Shown here in pieces: positions 1 through 14,271 of a stretch of 64,000 nucleotides of DNA. Under the pieces are notes generated by a model. It searched no databases. It saw only the letters and a list, made by a program, of their open reading frames with translations, and was not told where the DNA came from. Source of the DNA: Chrysemys picta bellii (Eukaryota; Chordata; Testudines; Emydidae); the NCBI RefSeq assembly GCF_011386835.1, contig NC_088799.1, positions 76,651,302-76,715,301 of the forward strand, written 5' to 3'. The position numbers and the translations under genes are program-made. Every line of letters begins with the position of its first letter. The first letter of the stretch is position 1.

Positions 1-3000
1 AAGGTACTGTAACAGGCATTCTGTTTTATTAAATTGGCTATGGATTGCTACTCATGCTATTTTTGTCCATGGAACAATTTCTGAAGCCATCTAATATTAT
101 CCCTGTTTAGGAAAGAAAAGACACTCTGACAGCAGGTGAAGCAGTGAATGTGTTGGTGAACTCTCTTTGGAGGTAAGGTGGAGCATAGTAAATGGGTTGA
201 GGGGGACAGAGGAAACAAACAACTCATCTCAGGTTTACTATAAGGTTTTGAGATGATGGATTTAATCCCTATATTTCTAAATACAAACAAAGCTATGCTG
301 TCAGATATGGGATAACAGAGAGCACAAGAAGGTGAAAACACCATTTGGTTTGTATTTCAACAATAAATTAAAAATGGCAAATATTAAACATTCTTAACTT
401 GAGTTACTGTAAACTTATGTCACTTATGCAACTTCTTGCACATCTTGTTTTACCAAATGCATATTTAAAGAAAAAGTTTCTTTCATACCTACCCTCTGCA
501 TCCTGATTTTGGTCTGAGCCATCTCCTGTAGTTTCAGTTCTGGACTGCGTTCAAAACCCAAAGACAACTGTTTTCTAATTTCAGTACAAATGTGACTGAA
601 ATAATGGCTAATTGTACAAGATTTCTACCATTTTACACTGAAAGCTCAAAAAACCCATATTGCAAATTTCTGGCATCCTAGTCCTGGTAAGTCTTTGAAC
701 CTGAACTCTTATTCTAAACCTGCTCCAGATACAAACACAGCAGCTTCAACCCATCTCATGAGCAATGCAGTTACCTTCTACTAATGCTGATCAAACCTTT
801 TATATCGAGAGGGAATGAATAATGGTGTGATATAAAGTGTGTATTTTTATACAAACAGATTTTGTTACATTATACAATAATTTCATCACATTTCACCAAC
901 GATCTCTTCTACTTATAGTCAAGTGAGTTCTGTGTTGTTTGCCTGCCTGTCAAAGATGGAGTTTGCACTCCCAGAATTCCCACTGAAGTTATGAGGACTT
1001 TTGGGAGTGTATGTGATACAGAATTTGGACCCCATATGTTGTGTATATATATGTCATCCTTGCATGTTTGTTTGGTTCGACTAGTATTACCCATTATGGG
1101 ATTTTTTTACTCCATTTAAAGGTATGTCAATGGAAAGAGCTGGACTCTGCAGTTTTTCTCAGGCAGAACTCCCATGGGTTAAAATTGGGATTTCCTTTAT
1201 GGAGATGTCCAATAAAATGTAATAGGGATTAAACAGGCTATCATTCTCTATAGAAGTCTACAGATACTTAGAACCTTTCTGTGGGTTTAGTGATCCACAA
1301 GAAATTTACAAATCCACTTGTACAAGCCACATTTCTGTCAAAAATAGGTCAAAATAGCCAATGTATTTATAAAGTTTGAATGATGCAAACAGAGAGAAGA
1401 TGAATAATGTAATTTTCAACAGTGTGAGGTTTTTAGTTGTTAGCAACTGTATTATAAGGACCTAAAAGAGAACACTTAGCTCTTAATTCTCAACAGGTTT
1501 CTGAAATATGGAACTGTTTTTTAATTTTAATATTACTTTTTTGCCATATTGTACCATAGCAAAAATGTCATGCAATGAGATCCATTGGTTTTCCACAGTA
1601 ATTGCACAGAATTTCTGTTTTGGTGTATGATTCCCAACACCTGCTGGTGGGCTTTCAGTTTGGTTTAACCAGATCACAAGTTACTAGCTGAAGATATGTG
1701 CAACAGAGACTGATCCTTTAATCCAGACAGAACTACAAAACCTTCCACACTGCTCATATTACCTGCCATTTGCCCTAAGTCTGAAATGGAAGAGAAGTTA
1801 AGAGTTAAGATGGTTATTTATCCTTCAATATTTTATGGTCAGTGAGATCTGTGGGAGGGAGCTATTTTAAAGGCCAACAGTAAATATGAAAACCAAAACT
1901 TCCTGCTTTGAGACTAAAGGGAAAATAATTGTCAGATCTAAAATAGCAGAAATTGTACATTGGATAAATATTATTTGTTCTTGGGATGCAGAAGTCAAAG
2001 ACTTGCATCATTAAAAAAAACAATCTAATGGCAGAATAATAGTGACTTTTTTGGTTGTGTAATAGTAGTGAACAATGTCCCATAATAAAAGAAGCTGTTT
2101 CTAGATTCTGCATTTATTTTTTGAAATATTTTTGAGTATTTTAAAATGTACTTTTGCACAGCCCAACTTTTAACTGCTGTTTTCATGCTGCTGCATCCTG
2201 TCACTTTCTAATATGCAATTGACCAGGAATAGTGCAGAGCTCCAGAGCTAGAATCATGAAGATCAATATCACAGTAAGAAGGGGTGGGCATGAACAAAAT
2301 GTATCAGTAGCTTCTTAGCTTATTGTTGACGGGCTTTAAACAGGAAATATTCCTTCTATCCCTTTCCAAGCTTTAAACTGGTATTTACAATTTTAATCAA
2401 AGAATCTGATTTTGCAAACATGTACTATCAGGACAAGCGTGGTGCTTACTGTCAACGGGGCAATGATGGTTGTAAGCATTATGCCTAGTAGTGAGTGAGT
2501 GAAGGATTAGGCCTCACCTGTGCAGAGTCCCACTGAAATAAAGTGCTGTTGCATACGGTGTGCTGTGCATATACAGATCTCTTTGCAAGTTCTGTTTATC
2601 TAGGTTCTGGTACTGCACACATCACAGAGGTATCTAACCATCTAAGGTTGTAGTTTTATTTTAATTACTCACCCTATTTTCAAGGAGCTTAAAATTTGAC
2701 CAAAAAATCAGCTTTGGGTGAAATTTGACATGTAAAATTGCATAATAGGTTCAAACCTCTCATTATTATTCCTTTTTAGCATATTAAAACAAAAGTTTAT
2801 TTAGTTTGGCCATTTCCATAAGTTACAAGTTTAAAAAAATTGATGCTTACTGCTTTAAAAATGGTTTTGATTTTGGAATTATTTAGCATTTAGGCCATAG
2901 TATGGTCTAATTGCTTTTGATATTTAAAAAATAAAATTAAAAATAGCTGAGAGATGGTGATTTATAAATTGGCTGTTGCACATGTAAAGTAAATTGTATC

Positions 3001-3150
3001 CCGTAATCACTCTTAAGGATCTTAACTACAGCTATCACATATCCTAAATACGTAATTACTGTGGAGCCTTTCTCATCTATCGGGTACATAATACTTGTTG
3101 TAAGAAAGGGGGAAAATGCAAATTTTATGTCCTGATACAATCCTACCTAC
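1..3150. other. Non-coding AT-rich flank, no gene seen
   Basis: Only short open frames without recognisable domains occur here on either strand, and none has the codon structure or motifs of a real exon. The sequence lies 3' of POU3F4, which is transcribed leftwards. I see no clear young transposon. A piece around 2480-2600 has the flavour of a decayed palindromic repeat but cannot be assigned. Confidence 0.6.
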
Positions 3151-3152
3151 AT

Positions 3153-3356
3153 GTTTGCAGGAACTTTATGCAAATGAGTAGTTCAAGGGGACTACTCACA
3201 TGCGTAAAGATTGTGTATAATTTTTATAGAATGTGAACTTTTGCATCTGATCCTGCAAACATGCACATGAATTACTCCTAGTGGCATGGGTAATCACACT
3301 AAATTAAATGGGACTGCTCACAAGTTACCTGTGTGTGCTTCAGAATCAGACCCTTT
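3153..3356. repeat. Decayed palindromic interspersed repeat
   Basis: The strings GTTTGCAGGA (3153-3162) and TCCTGCAAAC (3251-3260) are exact inverted copies. Between and after them lie phrases such as 'gactactcacatg' and 'gggactgctcac', which recur in related form at 33.1, 43.2, 46.1 and 54.2 kb. This looks like a family of short fold-back elements (MITE-like). The family name is unknown to me. Confidence 0.5.
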
Positions 3357-4282
3357 AGCAAATAGATTGCAAACAGTCATCAGCTCCTATTACTGTGCCT
3401 TTCTTACCTTGTTGTGGGATGAGTGAAACATATATGCTAACTTCCATTTGTGGATCTGCTACTGATATCAGTGGCAGTTTTGCTATATGAATCCAGGGCA
3501 TAATATGGTCAGATGATTTCACCCTGCTCTAGTTGAAGGTGTGGCATCGTTTCCATTAAAACACCCTCCCCCCCCCAAAAAAAACCCCTAAACGTTTGAT
3601 GTTCAAAGGTTTTTAAAGCTTCTTGGTCAAACTCAGTCTAAGTGTGAACCCACTTCATATCCTGAATTAGCTCTAGAGTAATTCTACAGTAAAGTGAGAC
3701 ACTGGCCCTAGCTCTCAGTGATTTTGCTTTAAAGTGACCAGTTTGATAAATGATGTCCTTCCTAAAAGAGAGGACAACACTGCTACCGTGGGAACATTTA
3801 AAATTGAAATTTTAAAAAGTGTCAGATTTTCTTCTTTTCAAATTACATAAAAAAGGCAATTCAACCACAAAATTATTAAAATATGGTTAAGGGTCTCTAT
3901 TAAAATCACAAAAGCAAGGAAATTCAGTCTTACCACTGAAATATATTTTTCAGTCTATTCTTCTTTGGGCTATATGAGGTATTTAAGCACTAAATTAATG
4001 TCTTCCCTTAATGCTCGTGGCGGTGAAGAATACCGCTTAAAAAGTGGGAGCGATGCCTGTGTGGTGACTGCAGGAGCAAAGCCAATTCTGCTCTCAAAAG
4101 AGGGCAAAGTGATTCAACCCAATTCTGCCCTCAGTTATGCTGGTGTAAATCCAGAGTAATTCCAGTGGAATCAGGTGCTCAAGTACCATGGTGATTGGCA
4201 GCCTTATAGAAGCTAACATAGGTTCTGGTTTTACACTGGTACAACTGAGAACAAATTATGGACCTTCTCTTATACTCATGCC

Positions 4283-4311
4283 AAAACAAACAAACAAACA
4301 AACAAAAAAAC
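4283..4311. repeat. (CAAA)n microsatellite
   Basis: A run of CAAA units ending in a poly-A stretch. Confidence 0.85.
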
Positions 4312-4512
4312 ATGAGGAAGCATATAGGTAACTTCCCAAATACAGGATTTCAGGGCTGATTGATTCTTAGATTTTAATCTTAACTTTGTCTTTCCTTGTT
4401 ATTGGTTTATCACACCTTTAGCATTAGTCAGGCACCATATGTATGTTTATGAATAGGGAAGTATACTTGGGTTTGATTATTTTTTCCAGAAGGCTTTAGC
4501 TCCTCAACTCCA

Positions 4513-4562
4513 TTTGGAAGTTAATGGAAGCTGTGGGTGCTCAGCATCTCTGAAAATCAGGG
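4513..4562. repeat. Half of a palindromic repeat (GTGCTCAGCA type)
   Basis: The phrase 'agctgtgggtgctcagca' followed by 'ctctgaaaatcagg' matches a common turtle/archosaur short interspersed repeat as I remember it. A related opposite arm is seen at 32.2 kb. The assignment is from memory only. Confidence 0.4.
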
Positions 4563-5786
4563 GTGTGTGTATGTGTATGAGAATAGAGGAGAGGACAGTG
4601 ATCTATACTTAACATAAGAGGGCACAAAAGAGTTTCATTTTGCTCAGAGGGATACTAAATTAGAGAGGGAATGGGGAGCAGAATTTTTATTTTCTTTGTG
4701 GATTTGCCTTGCTTGTGATTCTCCACTCACCCCCTCCCTCTGTATATAACAATCTTTAAAACACGTTTGTTTACATTTTATTCTTTCCGTGTATCCATTT
4801 TGCCTATCAACAGCAACTCTAGGTGTATGGACAATTACAAAAACAAAACAAAAGCCCTCAACCATACAATAATGAAATACACACAGCATCCAAATGATCC
4901 TACCAGGACCCAATTCCAGCTAGAACCTTCCACTCTGAACCAACACCCTTTTGAAAAGCATTACCCCGTAGGGCTCTGAACTATAATAGTCATCATAATC
5001 ACCTAAAGTATTTATTGATCTCAAAGGCTTTTCTTAAGAGTCCGTATTGGTGGTATTTAAAAAATATTTCAGTGTGTGTCCAGTTGTGACTAATTTAGTA
5101 CACAGGCTACTTTGTATATTTTCCATCTTTTCTTGTATTGGGGGGGGAGGGGAGGTGGGGCAGGATATGAGAAATGTAATGACTTTGTAATTGTTTATGC
5201 TCTGGTTTTCAGTCCTTTTTAAATAGTTAAAAACTATGGTCCACAGTTCTGAAACACTCAGTCAACATGAGTGCTTTTCTGAGTAGCCAGATTTAAGCCA
5301 ATAGGAATACTCATATAGGTTACTCATACAGGTTAGTGTTTGCAGGAGGCCTATGATTCGATCAAGGGCCTTACTGATCTTACAGTCATTACTCAGCAAC
5401 ATGACCATTGTCTTCTCATATGGGACTTTGGCCTAATGAATGCAGACCACTTTGAAAGCAATGGGAGGTTTGTCATTGACTTCAGTGGGAACAGGATCAG
5501 GCCCCAAAACTGTGATCTCTAGTGCAGGGTCAGTAGTTAAAAGATTGAACTGTTTTCAAAAATGTATTCCTACGATTGGAAAGAAAAAATAATTGCACAT
5601 TGTCTACACTCCAAACCCCTCTTTTTAATAAATTCAGGATTTTCTGTTTGTAGCCTGAGTGGAGTCAGGGTAGCAGCAGCAGCCTGAGATGTGGACAAAT
5701 GGAAATCTATGAATGCTAAATACTTTCCAGGGAACAGTGCTTGGTTTATTAAAGACAAACACAGCTCCCTCCTAGCGTTGGTGCTA

Positions 5787-5804
5787 CTCTCTCTCTCTCT
5801 CTCT
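5787..5804. repeat. (CT)9 microsatellite
   Basis: Nine uninterrupted CT units. Confidence 0.9.
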
Positions 5805-5829
5805 AAAGGCTTGGTGCAGCTTGTCAAAG

Positions 5830-6949
5830 GAGGTATTTCTCTCTTTCCCCTCCACTTCCCCCCTTAACCTATATATAGGACTGTTGTATTTTTTCTTCCA
5901 GCTTAGGTTGAGAGACTATATCTAGAATTGTATTAGCAATTCAGCTAGGCTTTGTTTGCCATTGTCTAGCCATTCCTACCTCCCTTACTCTCACCCAAGA
6001 CTTATTTTGCTCCTATGGCTCTGATCAGGTGTTGAGGATGTAGCTTTTCAGTTTCACCCCATTAGATATGATTAACTAGTATTGTTCTTTTTCAATACTC
6101 CACTTCTTGTTCAGATGGGACAGAGCCCCAGTAATATGAACCTGAAGTAATCTGAATCCAAAGCTGCCTCCCTGGCAAGGGCCATCCGCAGAGGCATCAG
6201 TGCAACTAAGATTCAGTCCCAGGCATCTCTTTCACGTGGCTTCTAGGGGAAATGGGGAGGGTGAGAACATGGGGCTGTGTGGCAAGAAATATGTAACAAA
6301 AGAAACTTCATTCATGTTATTTCCTGCTGTTCCGGGGGGAGGGGGGAGATAGATTCATCATCCTCCTTGTATCAGTTTGCTTTTATGAAATTTTTTTTAA
6401 TCTGTTCACTATATTGAAGTCTGGATTAAATAAATTTAAGAAAGAACGTACACTCACACAATTGGCCCCTACTTTGCCATCAACCAAGTGATACAATGGT
6501 ATTTACTGTAAACCTAAAGAAGGATCAGCCTCTCCACTAGGGTGTATATATTGTGTACATACACTAGATCGGTATGGTGTGTACATACATCTTATGTACA
6601 GTGTGTATCTATATAAAACATTTGTATTTAGCTATTTCTAGAGAGAGTATTAATGTAGGATACAACTGCAACATATTAGACGATCAGAAAAAGGTAGGTC
6701 TACTGTTCCTAGGAAAAGTTACCTTTTTAAAATGATTATATTCTCTTCGTCTTTCCAACAACCGTCACTACTTCACAGCTACAGAATAAGATCCCATACT
6801 TTCAAAAATACGAACAGCCCTCAAGTGTAATTCGTAATGTGTCCCCATGTGGAGTGGGTATACACATATGTATAATACACACACCCCACAATCAAGTTCC
6901 ATATTTTTCCATCGGTGTCAGTTAAATCCCTATCGCTACCTATAAATCT
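5830..6949. other. Non-coding interval, nothing recognised
   Basis: No coding pattern and no identifiable transposon. It contains T-rich and G-rich short tracts (for example around 6333-6348) and TA/GT-rich sequence near 6540-6610. Confidence 0.5.
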
Positions 6950-7260
6950 TCCTTAGGGCGAGGAGAAAAACCAAACAGCCATTCCAGCATTTCCCCCAGA
7001 AACGCGCTGTCTCGAAACCCTAGCCCAGCTGGGCTGCAGGAGGAGCAGGCAATGCCTCCATATTGCACCATCAACTACACACAACCCCAGCTAGGCAGCG
7101 GCCCTCCGGAGAGCCAAGCGCTTCTCCGGCTGGAGAACACTGCGAAAGGACGGACCAGACCGTTCCGAACGGAGACAAGAGGTGACGAGAAACCCGCTGA
7201 GCTGGGTTCAAGGAGTTGCTAGTAGATTTGTGCCTATTGCCCGGGGCGGGGAGAGTTCAA
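6950..7260. promoter_or_regulatory. CpG-rich block 2.3 kb 3' of POU3F4
   Basis: CpG dinucleotides are unusually dense here for this AT-rich window (about 16 between roughly 7000 and 7250). A GC-box GGGGCGGGG lies at 7243-7251. I see no open reading frame. It could be a small CpG island for a non-coding or antisense transcript, a distal part of the POU3F4 3' UTR, or a regulatory element. Nothing in the sequence decides between these. Confidence 0.4.
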
Positions 7261-8119
7261 ACCCAAACAAAACAAAACAAAACCCCTCGGCTTTTCAGTG
7301 AATCTCCTTCCAGAAGCTTTGGGGGTCCTGAAATACCGGGATCGCTATTAAACCCCAAATAGAAGATTAAATGATCATAATAAATAGGGTCTAAAACGAG
7401 CCAAAGGCCGGAGCTGAGGTTTGTTTTAAATGTCCCAGTTTATACACCACGCAAATAACGCAACATTTTTTTTGTAAAAATGTTTATTTAAACCTTTTTT
7501 TTTCCTTTTACAACAATAAAATATTGCGTCAATATAAACCCCTGGACTAAAACTGGTCGACGATCAAACATTACAGCGAATCGTGTATTTTTAATTTTTT
7601 TTACACCCATTTCGGCTTTTGGAAACCATTTTTTTTAAACATAACGTGGAATTTATTGAAAATAAATAATCGTTGGCAACGGCAATAGGCAATTTTGAAT
7701 AAAATAGTTGAAAAAAGCAACCTTTAATGAAAATAGCGTTTATTATACATCAGTTACTAAATGAATAAACTAAATGATCTGTCTTTAAATTAATAACTTC
7801 CAAAAAACGTTTAATATACAAAACTGTACAGGTATAAAGTTGGCAGAAATAGTCAGGTCCTCAGTGTCGAGATTTTAGCGCTTACTGAAAAATACTTGAA
7901 AAATATAAATGTCAAAATGAAAATCTTAATGTTGGGGAGGAGGGGGGGAGGATCCGGGGAGCGAGGTAATGCAATTTGCCAATATATCTGCAGCTTCAGG
8001 GATGCAAAGCGGCAGCAGGGTCAACATGGGCCTTCCGTCCTAGCTACCAGTATGTCTCCCCTCCCAGAGCTCAGCCAAAAACTGCGGGAGGCAGGGCTGG
8101 CTTGCCTTTAAGTAGTATG

Positions 8120-8412
8120 GTTTTGTGTGTGGGTCTCCAGATAGCGAGCTGTGTGTGCGAGTGTATAAATAACACAATATTATATACACACGCACACAAC
8201 CAGGCGAGAGTATCCCGCCTCTATGGAGACAGTCATTTTACAGTGTGTTTGGATCAATATTTGTGTATTGTGTGTGTTTAGAATGTGTGATTTTCCGTGT
8301 GTGTGTGTGTAGCTGGATATATACACACACGTCTGTATACACTCACACATATATAGTATGTATATACATATTTACACACATACATACTACATATCTGTGT
8401 ACACACACAGAA
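8120..8412. repeat. TG/CA- and TA-rich low-complexity tract
   Basis: Alternating purine-pyrimidine sequence dominates: TG units at 8298-8312, CA units around 8320-8350, then TATATA and further CA runs to 8412. The TG arm and the following TATATACACACAC arm are complementary and could fold back. It lies within the presumed 3' UTR or flank of POU3F4. Confidence 0.75.
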
Positions 8413-9134
8413 TACATCTCTACTGAAGGCTGGGAAGAAGGGAAGAATACAGCACCGCTCCTTCATATGCCAGAAAAAATGGTTACACTTTTTTAGCATT
8501 TTTATTCACTTGCCTTTTTTGTTTATTTGTTTAATAAAAAGCTTTTCAACAAATCTAGCATTTCCCTGTGAGACGAAAATAAGCTCAGCATGAAACAAAG
8601 GCGGGCATTTCCCCGAAATTCATTGAGATACCTCAGAATCCCTCTTTAATATTGAAACAAAAATACAGAGAAACTGATTTCTGAAGCCAAAGCGCAGAAT
8701 TATTAAGGTGTTTTACTACAGACCTTCGCAGTCTGCCGCGGATCAGAAGCCCAACACGTTTTCAGAAAGAAAAGAAGGGACAAATCCTTTATTTTAGTTG
8801 CAATGCTTAATTTCAGATCTCTTTTTTTTTCCTCCGTGGAGGAGGGAAGAGGGAGTCGGGGGATTTATTTCGGAATTTCAATCTGAACCATGTCGTGGTT
8901 TTAGGAAGTTATTTGAAAAGAAGGAAAAGCTGCAACAAAATCAGTCTGTTTTGTTATTCTTCACAACGTGCAAGCGGCAGTCAGCTGTGTTACAGTCAAA
9001 GGAGGCACAACTTCCTGCCTTTGGGGTGCAGAAAGGGGACCCCACTCCTCTAGTATGGAATTTGGGGGAATGAAGGGAAGCGAAGGGAAGTACCCCTTCT
9101 CCCCACTACAGTAACAGTGATATGCCCAATACAT

Positions 9135-9148
9135 GGGGGGGGGGGGGG
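9135..9148. repeat. G14 homopolymer
   Basis: Fourteen consecutive G on the plus strand, 3' of the POU3F4 stop. Such runs are prone to sequencing length error. Confidence 0.85.
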
Positions 9149-9574
9149 ATGATGACTGATCAATTCGGTACAAATTATGCCACAAATATTGTGTACAGTT
9201 TGTAGTAAAACACCTCAGACATTTAAAAACGCTATATAAGTCTTTAAAAATGCAAAACTAGTCTATTGTAAAACAGATTCACCTGAAATACAGCTGATAT
9301 AACCAAGGCGCTGGAAGGTTATTCATAGGCACACATCTGTCTTTTTTTTTCTTTTCTTCCTAGTGGAGACCGAAAACAAACCTTGTTTGATAGTAAACAA
9401 TATGTACTGATCAGCGAAAAGGTTTGAGAGAAAATATTGCCCAGGAGGAAGAGCAGGAAGCCCCATGCTCTAAGTCTTCGAGTATTTGTTTTTGTTTCCT
9501 CTTTAAGCATAAGTTAAAACCCTCTTAGAAAATCCGCGCTGTTCCCAGTCCTGTCTGCGAGCCGAGCCCTATAG

Positions 9575-10930
<1,356 letters not shown>

Positions 10931-12260
10931 GCTAGCTAGCTGTCCACGGTTCGTTTGTTTAACTCTTTCTTCACTGCATGCCAAGATTTGTTTTTAAGAT
11001 CTTAGGGGAGGGGTGGGGGGATGACAGAGCATGGTTTAAATTTGTAGTGATTAATTCCAGGTACAGCAAAAACCAGAGGTTAAATGCCGGCACCGAAGAC
11101 TGACAATCTATCCTTAGCACAGTTCATACGGACTCCCCAATCCGTCCAGCATTGTAAATGCAACATGAAGGTAATTGTAAGATGATAAACTATAGATTTA
11201 TATACACAAAACACCCCACACACAAACAAAACACCCAAACAACCCCCCTCAGACACCTAAAAGCCACCACGTCTCAATCTTTACATTTAAGGTACATATC
11301 CTATAATCAGGAAAATTAATGAATATACCCCGCCCTAAAATAGGATTTAAAAACGAGTTAAAGGGAATATTTTCTAGAGGGCAGAGCTTTATTACAAATT
11401 TATTTTTTTATTTTGTTGTTTGTTAACCAACAGTCAAACTCTTCCCTGATTTAAATACAAATCTTACAAGCTAGTAATATCATTGTTATTCTCAAGTTTA
11501 CCTCCCCGATCGTCTGGTCAATTGGGGTCCTTGCTTTTATGCCTATTACATGTCATTTCATATCAGCAGTTCGACAACTTCTAAATCCCACAGCCACTAA
11601 GCACTCCTTCTAGGACGACACACTTCTGCAAGGCTCCAAAATATGTACAATATATTTCCTCTTTCCGGATAATTTAGTTCACTGGGATACGTTTTGCCCA
11701 TTTAGGAAATAAAAAGGTGCTTTCCAATATTTGTTTAAATAAATTATAATGATTTCTCTTCTCCATCAAAGTTTGAAATAGAAAAAGAAATTAATGAGGT
11801 GTATCTTCACTAAACACTATCCTAGGTATATGAATGTTATGTTGCTCTGTGCAAGAAAGAAAAGGGAAATATATTTTGGTGACCAGGCAAAACAATGAGA
11901 GTGTGTGAGAGAATGGGAAATGTTAAATTTTCTCTCAAGTTCAATTTCAAATCATCTGTAAGTTAGGGTGGGGGGAAAACATTGTGTTTCAGGCTTCCTC
12001 TTTCAAATGTTCTGCTAAGGAGTAGAGTTAGACAAATCTGGGTATTTCAGATTTCTTGTAGTGCTCAAGCAGAGAAAATTAAACACCTAATACCTTAGAA
12101 AATCTCTGAAGTTAAAAAATGACCTTTCCTTGCATAATTTTGGAGGTAACCTAGCTGCGTAATTATATTTGCACTTACAGAAGACTGCATCAGAGTTCCC
12201 TTATTGGTTTGAAATTCCATTAAATATATTGCAAGAGCTCCTAGGTTAAGCTTGATTTAA

Positions 12261-12268
12261 ATTTGCAT
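12261..12268 (-). promoter_or_regulatory. Octamer (ATGCAAAT) motif
   Basis: Plus-strand ATTTGCAT, a consensus POU-factor site, about 1.6 kb upstream of the POU3F4 ATG. Such octamers are expected a few times by chance in a window of this size and composition, so this is a candidate for autoregulation only. Confidence 0.3.
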
Positions 12269-12450
12269 ACATTTTCATATATTTAGCAGAAATAAAAGAA
12301 GGCTTGCAGCTACCAGAAAGTCATTAAGGCATTAGTTTCTCTGAGAAGACAGATCTGGAGAAAATTCAAGAAAATGAATCTCTTTCTCTATATATAAACA
12401 AGGTGAGCTTTCCTCTGATTCCTTCATAGCTAAGCAACATCAGTTTCTTC

Positions 12451-12479
12451 ATAATAATAATAATAATAATAATAATAAT
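12451..12479. repeat. (ATA)n microsatellite
   Basis: About nine to ten ATA units in a row. Confidence 0.9.
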
Positions 12480-14257
12480 TTCTCATCGAAGCCTAAACCA
12501 GCACATCTGATATTTGTAAATTTGAATGCAATTATTAAAAAGATGCATGTGGTAAATTGTTTGAAATAGATTTCGATATTTCTAAAAAATAAGTTATGGA
12601 GAAAGATGTTCATTTCCTCTGTGTTTTCTACCGAATTAGGAATGTGCTTTTACATAAAGGGCAATGCCATTCTTGTATTGATGGTGCTCCATTTTCAGGG
12701 TTTTCGCCGCTTTTAACCTAGATGTTTATTGTATTGTATCGATTTGTTTATTTTGAGGCCACTTTTGCAGCGAAGTGGGGTCCCTGCCCCCTTTGAGAGT
12801 TGCGGTGCTGTTGGTGACTGCCTCTAAAATCGAACTTCGGGAAACTTTTCAGGTGCAGGGGAGGCGGCTCGCTTGGAAAATCGTTGGAAAGCGTGTTGTG
12901 AAGGGTCAGTTGAGAGGTCAGAAGATGAAAAATGTCTCTGCAAAAGAGAACGATAGCCCCTTTGCCCATTTCAAAGCGACATTTCTGACGGCAAAATTCC
13001 TAGTCAGACTCCAGCCATTCAGACTGCGGTTGATCATATGTATGGAAAGATATGGAAATAGACTACACAAGACTTTTAACATAAATATTACCGGTGCCTG
13101 ATGCCTGGTGGTGGTAGTGGGAGAGAACTAATACTATGTTATAAATGTAACTAAATTATTTAAAATTAATTTGCACTCTAGATTCTAAAATATTTTGTCC
13201 AGTCCTTCTGCTCTTGAAAATGAATGTTCAGATGAGCCGTTTAATTATAGTCGAGCCTTTAACGGGGAAATAAAACCCTGAATATCAGATTTTAATTTTT
13301 TTTTTAAATGTAACCAAGCCAGAAGCCAGCGCCATAACGGTGAGCTCCTAGTAGACTCCGATCTCGCCTATAGGAGAATATGCTTTATTTTAAAGTCTTT
13401 TTATCTGCATATAGTTAAATCTTCTTGCTGTTCTAACTAATCTGCTGGAGAGGGTTTCTTTAGCTCTTTCCTGTCAGTCTAACTTCCCAAGTGTAACAGA
13501 TGCCGCTCTCAAGCGGTCCTTTCTGCTGCTTTTCTTTATTCAGCCTCGCATATTTCTCCCCATGATCTGGGTTTCCATAGAGAGAGGAATAAAAGGGGGA
13601 CCATGGCCACAAATCCCCTGTCCCATGCAGAATAAAAGAGCCTTATTCAATAGACGACCCCGTCTGGACATGGGAGAAAAATAAGTACATGCAAAGCTAC
13701 TGTTGCAAGAATTTGTAACTTATTTTTCATAGACTGAGACCCATTAAAGTACTAAAAGTTTGTGGGTCTGGACTCTGCTCTTCAGCTGTTTGGCTAGAGA
13801 TGCCTTTTCACTCGAAAGATCCATGTTTACCCAACAAATAACTAGTTTTAATATTTTTTTTCTGCTAAATCTCTGCCATGAATAACAATAGCTCAAGGAG
13901 CCTGCCGTTTTGGGGAAGCTAGAAGTCGCTATAGAGAGAAACCACCATTGAAGTAGAGGAGCTGTAATTGTGTCGAGTCCACACACTTTCCAAAGTAAAA
14001 GGCAGGACCGTTGAGTTTCTCAGGTCACCTCAGTACATGGCTCAAACTTTCTTTCTGGTGGTTATTGGGCTGACGGCGGTACCAGCCAACAAAGCGTTAA
14101 ATCAAAGTCTGCAGGGCGAGTGGATTTGCAACTCCTTGTTCTTGTGGGCACTTGTAATAAAGCTTGTCGTGGGCGCCTCTGTTAGAGGAGAGGAATGGCT
14201 CGCCAAAGCCAGGAAACACAGGTTTCCCTTTAAGAAGCGGTTACTGTAAAACAATGC

Positions 14258-14271
14258 GTGTGTGTGTGTGT
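14258..14271. repeat. (TG)7 microsatellite
   Basis: Short uninterrupted GT run. Confidence 0.8.

Larger units (their letters stand above)
7440..9574 (-). other. Presumed POU3F4 3' UTR and immediate 3' flank
   Basis: This stretch follows the POU3F4 stop codon on the minus strand and carries no coding pattern. Many AATAAA hexamers exist on the minus strand (TTTATT on plus at 8864-8869, 8788-8793, 8522-8527, 8501-8506, 7739-7744, 7652-7657 and 7483-7488). Several polyadenylation sites are therefore possible and I cannot choose one. The most distal would give a 3' UTR of about 2.1 kb. Long AT-rich, T-run-rich segments at 7460-7800 resemble slowly evolving UTR sequence, but that is an impression. 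Confidence 0.45.

Noticed and set aside
3168..3175. Octamer ATGCAAAT as a POU3F4 regulatory site
   Set aside because: It lies inside a decayed palindromic repeat, and such octamers are expected by chance several times in the window.
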